Shown in pieces: positions 25,681 through 33,760 of a DNA stretch of 42,191 nt. Under the pieces are notes generated by a model. That model was not told the origin of the DNA, did no database searches, and saw only the letters and a list, made by a program, of their open reading frames with translations. The first letter of the stretch is position 1. The number at the start of each line of letters is the position of its first letter. Made by a program: the position numbers and the translations under genes. Where the stretch lies: NCBI GenBank assembly GCA_902558495.1, contig CACEEB010000009.1, positions 1 to 42,191 of the forward strand, written 5' to 3'. The DNA comes from an uncultured OM43 clade bacterium (lineage in GTDB: Bacteria > Pseudomonadota > Gammaproteobacteria > Burkholderiales > Methylophilaceae).

Positions 25681-26889
25681 ATGACTAAACTTATTCCAAA
25701 ATCAGAATTTTCACCTTGGCCTTCATTTTCAAAAGATGAAGCTAAATTAATTTCTGATGTTCTTATATCAAATAAGGTTAACTACTGGACCGGCAATAAA
25801 GTTAAGCAATTTGAAAATGATTTTTCAAAATGGACTGGAGCAAAATATTCAATAGCTCTCTCTAATGGAACTGCTGCATTGGATATTGCTATAAAAGCTT
25901 TGGACATAAATAAAAATGATGAAGTTATTGTAACGCCAAGAACATTTATTGCTTCTGTATCATCGGTCTGTAATGTCGGCGCTAAACCAATTTTTGCTGA
26001 TATTGATCTTGATAGTGGAAATATTACAGCAGAATCTATATTAAAAGTTATTACAAAGAAAACAAAAGCTATTATCTGCGTACACTTAGGTGGTTGGCCG
26101 TGCGATATGGATCCAATTATGAAAATTGCTAGAAAGAATAAAATTAAAGTTATTGAGGATTGTTCTCAAGCTCACGGAGCTATATATAAAGGAAGATCTG
26201 TAGGTATATATGGAGATATTTCGACTTGGAGTTTTTGTCAAGATAAGATAATTACCACTGGTGGTGAGGGTGGTATGGTGACAACGAATAATAAAAAATT
26301 TTGGGATATTATGTGGTCCTATAAAGATCATGGTAAAAATTATAAAACTGTTTTTCAGAATAAAAAATTAAGTGGATTTAGATGGCTTCACGAAAGTTTT
26401 GGAACAAATTTTAGAATGACTGAAATACAAGCTGTTATAGGAATTTATCAATTGAAACAAATGAAAAAATGGACAAACATTAGAAATAGAAATGCCTCGC
26501 AGATAATAAATTCTCTTAGAGATTTTGAAGGAATTTATATTCCTTCTTTTCAAGATAAATTTAAGAGGTATAAACAAGATTGCGTTCATGCTTATTATAA
26601 ATTATACATTTATCTTGATTCTTCCTATTTAAAGATATTAGGTTCAAGGGATAAAATTGTTGATCAAATAAATAAAGAAGGTGTACCTGCAAGTGGAGGA
26701 AGTTGCCCAGAAGTTTATTTAGAAAAGGCTTTTACTAGAAAAGGATTAAGTCCAAAAAAACGTTTACCAAATGCAATGAAAATTGGAAAACAATCAATTG
26801 CACTAATGGTACATCCGACCCTTAAAAAAGAAGAAATCGAAAAAACTATTTTTGTAATTAAGAAAATTATCACCAAAGCAAGAAAATAA
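25681..26889 (+). CDS. DegT/DnrJ/EryC1/StrS-family sugar aminotransferase
   Basis: PLP-dependent aminotransferase of 402 residues. SNGTAALDIAIKAL (61-74), TPRTFIASVSSVCNVGAKPIFADID (85-109), EDCSQAHGA (159-167) and the aldimine Lys189 in WSFCQDKIITTGGEGG are all present. It is distinct from PseC at 1527: the WSFCQDK form and the longer C-terminus point to another sugar. With the membrane dehydratase at 28361 it could form a UDP-4-amino-4,6-dideoxy-HexNAc in the manner of PglE. It is the last plus-strand gene of the main operon and ends one base before the convergent gene on the other strand, with no terminator between them. Confidence 0.85.
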   Translation: MTKLIPKSEFSPWPSFSKDEAKLISDVLISNKVNYWTGNKVKQFENDFSKWTGAKYSIALSNGTAALDIAIKALDINKNDEVIVTPRTFIASVSSVCNVGAKPIFADIDLDSGNITAESILKVITKKTKAIICVHLGGWPCDMDPIMKIARKNKIKVIEDCSQAHGAIYKGRSVGIYGDISTWSFCQDKIITTGGEGGMVTTNNKKFWDIMWSYKDHGKNYKTVFQNKKLSGFRWLHESFGTNFRMTEIQAVIGIYQLKQMKKWTNIRNRNASQIINSLRDFEGIYIPSFQDKFKRYKQDCVHAYYKLYIYLDSSYLKILGSRDKIVDQINKEGVPASGGSCPEVYLEKAFTRKGLSPKKRLPNAMKIGKQSIALMVHPTLKKEEIEKTIFVIKKIITKARK

Positions 26890-26890
26890 A

Positions 26891-28258
26891 CTAACGTAGT
26901 TTTGAGTACAAATATTTTATACCCTCAAAAACCCTAGAATCTCTTTCAATAAATCTTACCAAGAATTCCTTAGAGCGATCTGTAAGTTGATCAATTATAA
27001 ATTCATTACCCATTCTGATTTTATAATTTTGGAGATAATGGTAAATTTGTTCTTTAGTATTTGCATTACCATTATCGGAAAACTTAGATACATGATAAGT
27101 AAAATTTGCATTCCTGTCATAAAGTGAATTGCAATCATGAAGTGTAGTTTTCATAAAGTTACCAATAAGAAGATCGTCGAATATCCTAAATTTTATTGCT
27201 GTTATTAAGCTATTTCTAGGTAAAGAAAAAGTAATGCCTCTTGTTGGTTTTCCCTCCATTTTTATAGTAAAAGTTTTACCTCCTACAACAAAACTAATAA
27301 AACCAAAAGATAGCTTTATCATTTCTTTTTCTTCAAAATAAGCTTTAATTATTTTTTTATCATATTTGGTAAGTTCATCGGACCAATTATCACCAAATAC
27401 TTCAGGTTTTTTTGGATTTACTATAATTGCTTTTGAATCATTTTGATAAGTTTCTAAATTATTACAATCAACTGTGCTAAATTCAGGTATAAAATCATAT
27501 TTGTCTGAAATACCCTCTCCAAAAGCTTCTTTGGGTGTAGTATATTTCTGTGCCCAAATTGAGTCTGTTCTTTGATATTGATGAAAAGAAGAGAAGGGAA
27601 TAATATGATTTGAGTCCGTAAGATTTGCATAATAATTATATTGCTCTCCAACATTTAATTTTCTCGATGCCATCGGTTCAATAAACCTTCCATCCTCATC
27701 AAAAAAATTAATCATATCTGCATCACCATAACCAGCTAAAACTAATAGATAAGAATGCTCGTAATTTTTACTAATTTTTTTTATATAATTTGAACAACCT
27801 TTAACTCCTGCATCATTAAGGTTAATGAATAATTTTCCACATACATCTATTAGTAAAATTGAATCTTGAAGGTGATTAGTTATGCATTGTATTTTAATAT
27901 TTTTTGATAATTGAACCCAATCTCTGTCTGGTAGAATATTTACATCATAATCTAGATCAGACAGATCATTAAAAATTCTAGATCCAATATGGTCAGGAAG
28001 AAGTATTTTTTTACCTTTTAATCTTTTAAGAGAATTGGGATTTAAGTGATCTGGATGACCATGAGAGAACCATATATATTTTGATTTAATAATATCTTTT
28101 TTAAGTTGACTAGGAATTCGGTGACTTAATATCCAGCTCCCAAAATATGCTGAGTCCTCATCTCCGTACCATGGATCAGTTGCAATAATTGGCGAACCAT
28201 CATATGCAATAATAGTTGCATTGCCTGTGGTAGTAATCTTTTGCTCAGAAGAGTTCAT
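26891..28258 (-). CDS. Metallo-beta-lactamase-fold protein, CMP-Neu5Ac-hydroxylase-like (no Rieske domain)
   Basis: A 455-residue protein read on the minus strand. The metal motif WFSHGHPDHL (63-72) gives His66, His68, Asp70 and His71. The surrounding pattern, DPWY near residue 28, then SHGHPDHLNPNSLKRL and ILLPDHIGS, resembles the MBL-fold portion of CMP-N-acetylneuraminate hydroxylase (which has SHxHxDHLSYPTLKxL). The N-terminal Rieske iron-sulphur domain of that enzyme is absent. The C-terminal half is of unknown type. Next to a nonulosonate pathway a sugar- or lipid-modifying hydrolase is possible. It stands alone on its strand, converging on the DegT gene and diverging from the dehydratase. 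The MBL fold is certain and the function open. Confidence 0.75.
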   Translation of the reverse strand: MNSSEQKITTTGNATIIAYDGSPIIATDPWYGDEDSAYFGSWILSHRIPSQLKKDIIKSKYIWFSHGHPDHLNPNSLKRLKGKKILLPDHIGSRIFNDLSDLDYDVNILPDRDWVQLSKNIKIQCITNHLQDSILLIDVCGKLFINLNDAGVKGCSNYIKKISKNYEHSYLLVLAGYGDADMINFFDEDGRFIEPMASRKLNVGEQYNYYANLTDSNHIIPFSSFHQYQRTDSIWAQKYTTPKEAFGEGISDKYDFIPEFSTVDCNNLETYQNDSKAIIVNPKKPEVFGDNWSDELTKYDKKIIKAYFEEKEMIKLSFGFISFVVGGKTFTIKMEGKPTRGITFSLPRNSLITAIKFRIFDDLLIGNFMKTTLHDCNSLYDRNANFTYHVSKFSDNGNANTKEQIYHYLQNYKIRMGNEFIIDQLTDRSKEFLVRFIERDSRVFEGIKYLYSKLR

Positions 28259-28360
28259 AAAAAAATTTTCTATTTAAAACCATTATTTATTAATAAGTGG
28301 GAGTTATAATGATAACCTTTTGTAACCATACTAATTAAATTAATTTTAGAAGTTATAGGA
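28259..28360 (+). promoter_or_regulatory. Divergent intergenic region with plus-strand -10 promoter element
   Basis: These 102 bases separate the minus-strand MBL gene from the plus-strand dehydratase. A consensus TATAAT lies at 28305-28310; the -35 region around 28282-28288 is weak. The next gene starts with GTG at 28361 directly after TAGGAG, which is unusually close for a ribosome-binding site. No other in-frame ATG, GTG or TTG exists between there and the upstream stop at about 28313. No ops-like or JUMPstart sequence is visible. A promoter for the minus-strand gene must also be here, but I cannot place it. Confidence 0.45.
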
Positions 28361-30190
28361 GTGAAAATCGTAAACAAAAAATTATTATCTTTATTACACG
28401 ATACTATCGTAGCTATCATAGCTATTGTTTTGTCATACATGCTCAGGTTTAATTTTTCAATTCCAAAAGTATATCAAGATCAACTATTATTTTTAATTGT
28501 TCCTATTATTTTGATAAGTTTATTTATAAATAAATATCACGAAATTTACAAAATATCTTGGCGTTTTATTTCTATATCTGACATTAAAAGAATAATGATA
28601 AGTGAAATTAACATTGTCATCATTTTGTATTTATTGGTTGCAAATCCTTTCATTAATATAATGAATTTAACAGAATTTAATAAGGTAATGCCATTTTCTG
28701 TTTTTATAATTTTTCCAATCCTACAATTTTTAGGATTAATATGTAACAGAATTTTATTTAGATTCATTACTTCGTCAAATAAAATTTCCAAAAAAAAAGC
28801 TACCAAAAAAAATATTATTTTAATAAATATTAATAAAAATACACCATCTATAATTAATGAAATTACTCAATCTTCAGATTGGAATATTGTTGCGATACTT
28901 GATAATGATGAGCAAATGCATAATAGGATTATAGAAGGAATAAGTGTTGAGGGATCTATTTCAAGTATTAGTAATTTAGTCAAACGTTATTCTATTGATA
29001 GAGTTGTGTTGTGTGGAGAACTTAAAAATTCAAAAGATGCATCTTTCTTAATTGAAATTACAAATAACTTAGGTTTAAAACTATTAACACTTCCTGCAAC
29101 AACAAACTTTGTAAGTGAAAAATATACGTATTCATCAATTAGGCCAGTACAAATAGAAGACTTACTCGGAAGGGAGACTGTTCAACTTGATTTTAAAAAT
29201 CTTACAAATTTTATTTCAAATAAAAATTGTTTAGTTTCCGGAGCAGGTGGTTCAATAGGGTCTGAAATTTGTAGACAACTAATAAATTTAAAACCAAAAA
29301 AAATTGTTTGTATAGATTTGTCAGAGGCATCACTTTACAAGATTGAACAGGAATTCAATTACTCAAAAGTTAATATTCAATATTTTATTGACGATATAAG
29401 AAATGAAAATAAATTAGATAAAATTTTTAAAAAAAATAAAATTGATATTGTATTTCATGCTGCCGCTTATAAACATGTTCCTCTTCTTGAAAAAAGTAAT
29501 GTCGAAAGCGCAATAAGAAATAATGTATTTGGAACCAAGGTTATTAGTGACTTAGCAATTCAAAATAAAGTAAAGAAATTTGTATATATATCAACCGATA
29601 AAGCGGTTAATCCTAAGGGTGTAATGGGACAGACGAAAAGATTAGCTGAATTAATATGTCAAAATCATCAAAATAATAGTAAAGAAACCCTTTTTCTAAT
29701 TGTACGATTTGGAAATGTTTTAAATAGCAGTGGTAGTGTCATTCCAAAGTTTAGAGAACAAATTGCAAGTGGCGGCCCACTTACTGTTACTCATAAAGAT
29801 ATTACAAGATATTTTATGTCAATTTCAGAGGCAGCTCAGCTTGTTATAAAAGCTTCACATTTGAGTGAAGGTAAGGAAATTTATGTATTAGAGATGGGTA
29901 AACCCATAAAGATATTTAACTTGGCAAAACAGATGATTAAACTTTCAGGATTTAAGGAGGATGAAATAGATATTATTTTCACAGGTCTTAGAGGAGGGGA
30001 AAAACTTTATGAAGAGCTTCTTTATGACGAAGAGACATCAATAAAAACTTCTCAAAATAAATTAAGAATATCTGTTGCAGAGAATTTCAAAAAAATAGAT
30101 TTTAAACTTTTAGTCTCGTGGATTCAGAGCCTAAGCTCTAAGGATGAAAAATTAATAAAAAAAGAATTATTAAATTTTATTAAAAATTAG
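28361..30190 (+). CDS. Membrane-bound UDP-HexNAc 4,6-dehydratase (PglF/WbpM/FlaA1 type)
   Basis: A 609-residue protein. About four N-terminal membrane helices (9-30, 41-57, 82-100, 112-130) are followed by a CoA-binding-like Rossmann domain (about 150-245) and an SDR catalytic domain with SGAGGSIG (293-300), Thr412-Asp413-Lys414, and Met422-x3-Lys426 in VMGQTK. Met in place of the usual Tyr is normal in this subfamily, where Asp-Lys act as catalysts. It would turn UDP-GlcNAc (or UDP-GalNAc) into the 4-keto-6-deoxy sugar for the DegT aminotransferase at 25681. It is transcribed from its own promoter and ends tail-to-tail with rfaH, overlapping it by 11 bases. Start GTG is the only candidate. 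Confidence 0.9.
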   Translation: MKIVNKKLLSLLHDTIVAIIAIVLSYMLRFNFSIPKVYQDQLLFLIVPIILISLFINKYHEIYKISWRFISISDIKRIMISEINIVIILYLLVANPFINIMNLTEFNKVMPFSVFIIFPILQFLGLICNRILFRFITSSNKISKKKATKKNIILININKNTPSIINEITQSSDWNIVAILDNDEQMHNRIIEGISVEGSISSISNLVKRYSIDRVVLCGELKNSKDASFLIEITNNLGLKLLTLPATTNFVSEKYTYSSIRPVQIEDLLGRETVQLDFKNLTNFISNKNCLVSGAGGSIGSEICRQLINLKPKKIVCIDLSEASLYKIEQEFNYSKVNIQYFIDDIRNENKLDKIFKKNKIDIVFHAAAYKHVPLLEKSNVESAIRNNVFGTKVISDLAIQNKVKKFVYISTDKAVNPKGVMGQTKRLAELICQNHQNNSKETLFLIVRFGNVLNSSGSVIPKFREQIASGGPLTVTHKDITRYFMSISEAAQLVIKASHLSEGKEIYVLEMGKPIKIFNLAKQMIKLSGFKEDEIDIIFTGLRGGEKLYEELLYDEETSIKTSQNKLRISVAENFKKIDFKLLVSWIQSLSSKDEKLIKKELLNFIKN

Positions 30191-30680
30191 TTTTTTTTAA
30201 TTTATTTTTATTAACAATTAATTTTGTTGGTTTACCTATTAAATCAAAAAGAATGGTTGCTCTTTTTTCACCATTATCTATTAAAAAAATAGCCTCAATA
30301 TTTTTATAAGGACCTTCTTTTATAGAAACCTTATCACCTTTTTTAAATGCGCGATCTAATTGCTGGAAATGTTTTTTTTCCATTAATCTAATACTGTCAA
30401 TTATTTCTTCTTTAATTTCTAATGGATCTTCACCAATTTTTAATAATTCACTTACACCGTAAGTCGATCTAATCAATCCAATATTTTTTTGAATGGAATT
30501 TTGAGTTATTTTTACAAATAAATATCTTGGGAATAAAGGCTTAATTAATTCTTTTATTTTATTTAAAGTAATCACTTCCTTTCTGAACTTAGGGAGATAT
30601 GTTTCAAAGGATTGATTTTTTAAATTTGTTTCCGCCTTATCTTCTTGGGTTGCTTTTGAATATACGACTAACCATGTCAC
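30180..30680 (-). CDS. rfaH: RfaH-type transcription antiterminator (NusG family)
   Basis: A 166-residue NusG paralogue. The NGN domain begins MTWLVVYSKATQEDKAETNL and has FPRYLFVKI (about 49-57). A linker leads to a KOW-containing C-terminal domain with FKKGDKVSIKEGPYKNIEAIF (about 112-132). The short N-terminus, YLPK and the LFPRYLFV form favour RfaH over NusG. RfaH lets RNA polymerase read long surface-glycan operons that carry an ops element. The adjacent cluster is longer than 26 kb, so this is the likely target, though its promoter lies outside the window. The start overlaps the upstream phosphatase by 4 bases (ATGA), and the 3' end overlaps the dehydratase gene on the other strand by 11 bases. 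Confidence 0.85.
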   Translation of the reverse strand: MTWLVVYSKATQEDKAETNLKNQSFETYLPKFRKEVITLNKIKELIKPLFPRYLFVKITQNSIQKNIGLIRSTYGVSELLKIGEDPLEIKEEIIDSIRLMEKKHFQQLDRAFKKGDKVSIKEGPYKNIEAIFLIDNGEKRATILFDLIGKPTKLIVNKNKLKKTNF

Positions 30681-31318
30681 TTTATATGTAACTCCCCTAA
30701 TTCATATATATCATTAATCTCTGCAAATATTTCAATATTACCCCAGTCTTCATTATATCCATAACCATAATTTGCTTTTATAAATCTTAGATTATTTTTC
30801 ATTGCGCTTATTCCATCACTCAATGTATCACCAACAAAAAAAGCTTTTTGAAAATTATGATCTTTTAATAACAAATCTTTTATCATTTGTGATTTATTTC
30901 TTTGTTTTATTCCGCTATCAGAGCATTCAATACTTAAAAAAAATTCATCCCATCCTAGATGATTTATGATCTGCAAAGTTGGTTTTTCCCTTTTATTTGT
31001 AGCAACAGCTATTTTGTGTCCCATTGAAAAAAGTTTCTTTAACGTTCGTTCACTATTGATATAAGGTATTGTATTTTTCAAAATTTCATTATCATGTATT
31101 TTAATAAAATTATCAGTAAATACTTTTAAAGATTTAGCCTGTGAGTCACCTAAGATTTCTTTTGCTGTTTCCTCTAGAGGTGGTCCAATAACAACCTTTT
31201 TAGCAAAAACTAATCTTTCCGGTGCAATTTCTTTTGTTATTTTGAGAAAAGTCTCACGTACATGTTTTTCAGAATTGATTAATGTGCCATCAAAATCAAA
31301 TATCCAATATTTTTTCAT
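30677..31318 (-). CDS. HAD-superfamily phosphatase (phosphoglycolate phosphatase-like)
   Basis: Haloacid dehalogenase-like phosphatase of 213 residues. Motif I is FDFDGTLINSE (7-17) with nucleophile Asp8 and acid Asp10. ATNKREKPTL gives motif II Thr/Lys, and FVGDTLSDGISA carries the motif IV Asp. A helical cap follows motif I, as in Gph/PGMB phosphatases. The substrate could be phosphoglycolate or a sugar phosphate; Gph-like enzymes are common in housekeeping and glycan operons alike. It lies between a Gfo/Idh oxidoreductase (1-base gap) and rfaH (4-base overlap) on the minus strand. Confidence 0.82.
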   Translation of the reverse strand: MKKYWIFDFDGTLINSEKHVRETFLKITKEIAPERLVFAKKVVIGPPLEETAKEILGDSQAKSLKVFTDNFIKIHDNEILKNTIPYINSERTLKKLFSMGHKIAVATNKREKPTLQIINHLGWDEFFLSIECSDSGIKQRNKSQMIKDLLLKDHNFQKAFFVGDTLSDGISAMKNNLRFIKANYGYGYNEDWGNIEIFAEINDIYELGELHIK

Positions 31319-31319
31319 T

Positions 31320-32324
31320 TCACAAATTTATCCAGTCTTTGGAAATAATACTTTTTTCAATTCCTTCCAAGACCTTTGCATTCCAAATAGCATCATTCAT
31401 ACCTAGTTTTTGTTCTAATTGATTTAATGCTACTTTATTGAAGTGATTGATTTCTAATACAAAGTGATTAGCCTGCGGAACTATTTCTTCCTGCATTCCC
31501 GACCCTTCAGTGGTGTAAACAACTTTTGCAGTTTTATCCTCTGGCTGCCAAACAACAGGACATTTAACTCTACCAAATAGCCCAAAGGCCTCAAATTCTG
31601 ACCTTCTTGTACATTCAAAACTAATATCAAAGGTGGCTCTTTTATTATTTCCAAAATCAATCATTCCAGTCGTTGAAATATCAGCGCCATGCTCGTTTAA
31701 TTTAGCTGATGCGTAAACCTTAATTGGATTTTCTTTAAAACATTGTCGAAGAGTATGAACTGCGTAGGGTCCAATATCCCATAGAGCTCCGCCACCTTTT
31801 TTCATATTGCGATTTATTCGATAATATCTTGCAGGTTGAATTGGAAAGGAAAACATTGAATGCGCATAATTTACTTCACCCAATATATTTGATTTTATTA
31901 TATTTTGAATGCGATCAAACTGTGGGTGAAAGGCATACATAAAGCCTTCCATAATTTTCACATTAAATCTCTTTGATTCCTCAAAAAGCATTTCAACTTC
32001 TGAAGATTTTAGCGCCATCGGCTTTTCAATGAGTACATGTTTTTTTGCTCTAATACACTTTAAGGCTATCTGAACATGTTCTTCATTTGCTAGAGGTATG
32101 TAAACGGCATCAATACGTTCGTGATTCACTATTTGATCAAGACCATTAAAAACTTGCACTGTATCTTCTAGATGAGGAGCATGCTTCAATAAGCATTCTT
32201 GTGCTGCGCCTTTTCTCCTGCTACCAATTGCAATTAAATCACCAAGGTCTGAACCTATAATGGCAGGCATGAGCCTTTCATTTACTCTTGCTGCCCCAAC
32301 AATTCCCCATCGTATTTTAGTCAT
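31320..32324 (-). CDS. Gfo/Idh/MocA-family NAD(P)-dependent oxidoreductase
   Basis: A 334-residue protein with an N-terminal Rossmann domain (WGIVGAARVNERLMPAI, 6-22) and the family's EKPMAL motif at 100-105, which contains the catalytic lysine. The C-terminal alpha/beta domain carries GGGALWDIGPYAVHTLRQCF, the usual substrate-binding His helix. Members oxidise or reduce sugars, inositols and related polyols. Here, with a phosphatase and rfaH in the same operon, the substrate may be a sugar, but nothing in the sequence fixes it. It overlaps the upstream trhO gene by 8 bases. Confidence 0.85.
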   Translation of the reverse strand: MTKIRWGIVGAARVNERLMPAIIGSDLGDLIAIGSRRKGAAQECLLKHAPHLEDTVQVFNGLDQIVNHERIDAVYIPLANEEHVQIALKCIRAKKHVLIEKPMALKSSEVEMLFEESKRFNVKIMEGFMYAFHPQFDRIQNIIKSNILGEVNYAHSMFSFPIQPARYYRINRNMKKGGGALWDIGPYAVHTLRQCFKENPIKVYASAKLNEHGADISTTGMIDFGNNKRATFDISFECTRRSEFEAFGLFGRVKCPVVWQPEDKTAKVVYTTEGSGMQEEIVPQANHFVLEINHFNKVALNQLEQKLGMNDAIWNAKVLEGIEKSIISKDWINL

Positions 32325-33255
32325 TTTTATCCCTATTTAATTGTTTTCCTATATGATCTTCTCCACGTAATTTTGCTAATTCGATTTGTTTTTGTCGCTC
32401 AATCACACTAGACCTTTTTTCATTTGTTAATTTGTTATAACAATATGGGCAGGATATTCCTTTAATGTAATGTGAGGAATTCATTTCATCTGGTGATAAT
32501 GGGTGCCTGCACGCATAGCATTGGTCATATTTACCCTCATTTAATCCATGTGTTACAGCAACTCTCTGATCAAAAACGAAACATTCACCTTCCCATAAGC
32601 TTTTATCTTTATCAATGGTTTCTAAGTACTTCAATATACCTCCTTCAAGGTGGTAAACATCTTTAAATCCTTTATCAAGCATTAGAGAGGTTGCCTTCTC
32701 ACAACGGATACCTCCAGTGCAGAACATTGCAATTTTTTTAGGTGTCTTAGGATCTAAATTCTCTTCAATAAAACTGGGTAGTTCACGAAAAGTTGAAGTG
32801 TTTGGATTTGTAGCATTCTTAAATGTACCTATATCCACCTCGTAATGATTTCTTGTATCAATTATTATCGTATTAGGGTCGCTAATAAGATTATTCCATT
32901 CTTCTGGCTTGACATATTTACCAACGTTTTTGGTTGGACTTACTCCATCAACCCCTAAAGCTACTATTTCCTTTTTTAATCTAACTTTCATTCTATAGAA
33001 TGGGTTTTTGCTTGCCCATGATTCTTTATGCTCTAGTTTAGAAAATACACCGTTAAATAAACCCTCTTTCTTTATAAATATTAAAAAATCACGAATATTT
33101 TTTTCTTTTCCTGAGATTGTTCCATTAATTCCTTCATCTGCAAGTAAAATGGTGCCTTTTATATTGTTTGCTTCGCAAAAATTATAAACATGCTCTTGTA
33201 TATTATTTTTTTTATCAAGAGTTACAAAGTGATAGAAGGCAACAGTAAGAAACAT
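32317..33255 (-). CDS. trhO: tRNA uridine(34) hydroxylase TrhO (rhodanese family)
   Basis: A 312-residue protein that installs 5-hydroxyuridine at the tRNA wobble position. The N-terminal ferredoxin-like domain has GTILLADEGINGTISG (34-49). The central rhodanese domain carries FCTGGIRCEKATSLM with Cys179 and Cys185, and a C-terminal segment has CYACRHP and CPYCY, likely a zinc site. Length and motifs match the proteobacterial form. It is the first gene of a minus-strand operon with the oxidoreductase, the phosphatase and rfaH, and diverges from ndk. No strong ribosome-binding site precedes the ATG at 33255. Confidence 0.9.
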   Translation of the reverse strand: MFLTVAFYHFVTLDKKNNIQEHVYNFCEANNIKGTILLADEGINGTISGKEKNIRDFLIFIKKEGLFNGVFSKLEHKESWASKNPFYRMKVRLKKEIVALGVDGVSPTKNVGKYVKPEEWNNLISDPNTIIIDTRNHYEVDIGTFKNATNPNTSTFRELPSFIEENLDPKTPKKIAMFCTGGIRCEKATSLMLDKGFKDVYHLEGGILKYLETIDKDKSLWEGECFVFDQRVAVTHGLNEGKYDQCYACRHPLSPDEMNSSHYIKGISCPYCYNKLTNEKRSSVIERQKQIELAKLRGEDHIGKQLNRDKND

Positions 33256-33349
33256 AGGGGCTTTGCTTTAAATATCGTTTATTTAATAGTTTAAAAATGT
33301 TATTTTAACGCTCTTTCATAAATAAATTAATTGTTTCGGAGAATTAAAC
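33256..33349. promoter_or_regulatory. Divergent intergenic region between trhO and ndk
   Basis: These 94 bases must hold promoters for both divergent genes. The only clear signal is the ndk ribosome-binding site GGAGA at 33338-33342, 7 bases before the ATG. Several AT-rich hexamers could act as -10 boxes, but none is a clear choice. No ops-like site and no terminator hairpin is visible. Confidence 0.35.
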
Positions 33350-33754
33350 ATGGCAATAGAGCAAACATTATCAATTATTAAACCAGACGCTGTCGCGAAA
33401 AATGTTATTGGGGAGATATATTCACGCTTTGAAAAGGCTGGATTAAAGATTATAAAAGCCCAAATGATTCACTTATCCAAAGAGGAGGCAGAGGGTTTCT
33501 ATGAAGTTCATAAAGAACGTCCTTTTTTTAACGACCTAGTTACATTTATGATTTCTGGTCCAGTAATGATTCAGGTATTAGAAGGAGAAAATGCTGTCTT
33601 AATGAACCGTGAATTAATGGGAGCTACTAATCCTAAAGAAGCTGATGCAGGAACCATTAGGGCTGATTTTGCTGATAGTATTGATGCCAATGCAGTTCAT
33701 GGTTCTGATTCATTAGAAAATGCTAAAATTGAAATTGATTATTTCTTTGGTTAG
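33350..33754 (+). CDS. ndk: Nucleoside diphosphate kinase
   Basis: A 134-residue NDP kinase that moves the gamma-phosphate between nucleotides through phosphohistidine. [20 protein letters not shown] (8-27) opens the fold, and the active-site His117 lies in [11 protein letters not shown]. The [17 protein letters not shown] stretch (91-107) is also conserved. It has the best ribosome-binding site of the window (GGAGA). It starts the plus-strand housekeeping run ndk-rlmN-ispG-hisS. By supplying CTP and UTP it indirectly supports nucleotide-sugar synthesis. Confidence 0.96.
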   Translation: MAIEQTLSIIKPDAVAKNVIGEIYSRFEKAGLKIIKAQMIHLSKEEAEGFYEVHKERPFFNDLVTFMISGPVMIQVLEGENAVLMNRELMGATNPKEADAGTIRADFADSIDANAVHGSDSLENAKIEIDYFFG

Positions 33755-33760
33755 AATTTT

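Noticed and set aside
28311-28335. Repeated TAACC pairs downstream of the TATAAT as an operator
   Set aside because: Five-base matches are expected by chance in AT-rich DNA, and there is no second copy elsewhere in the window.
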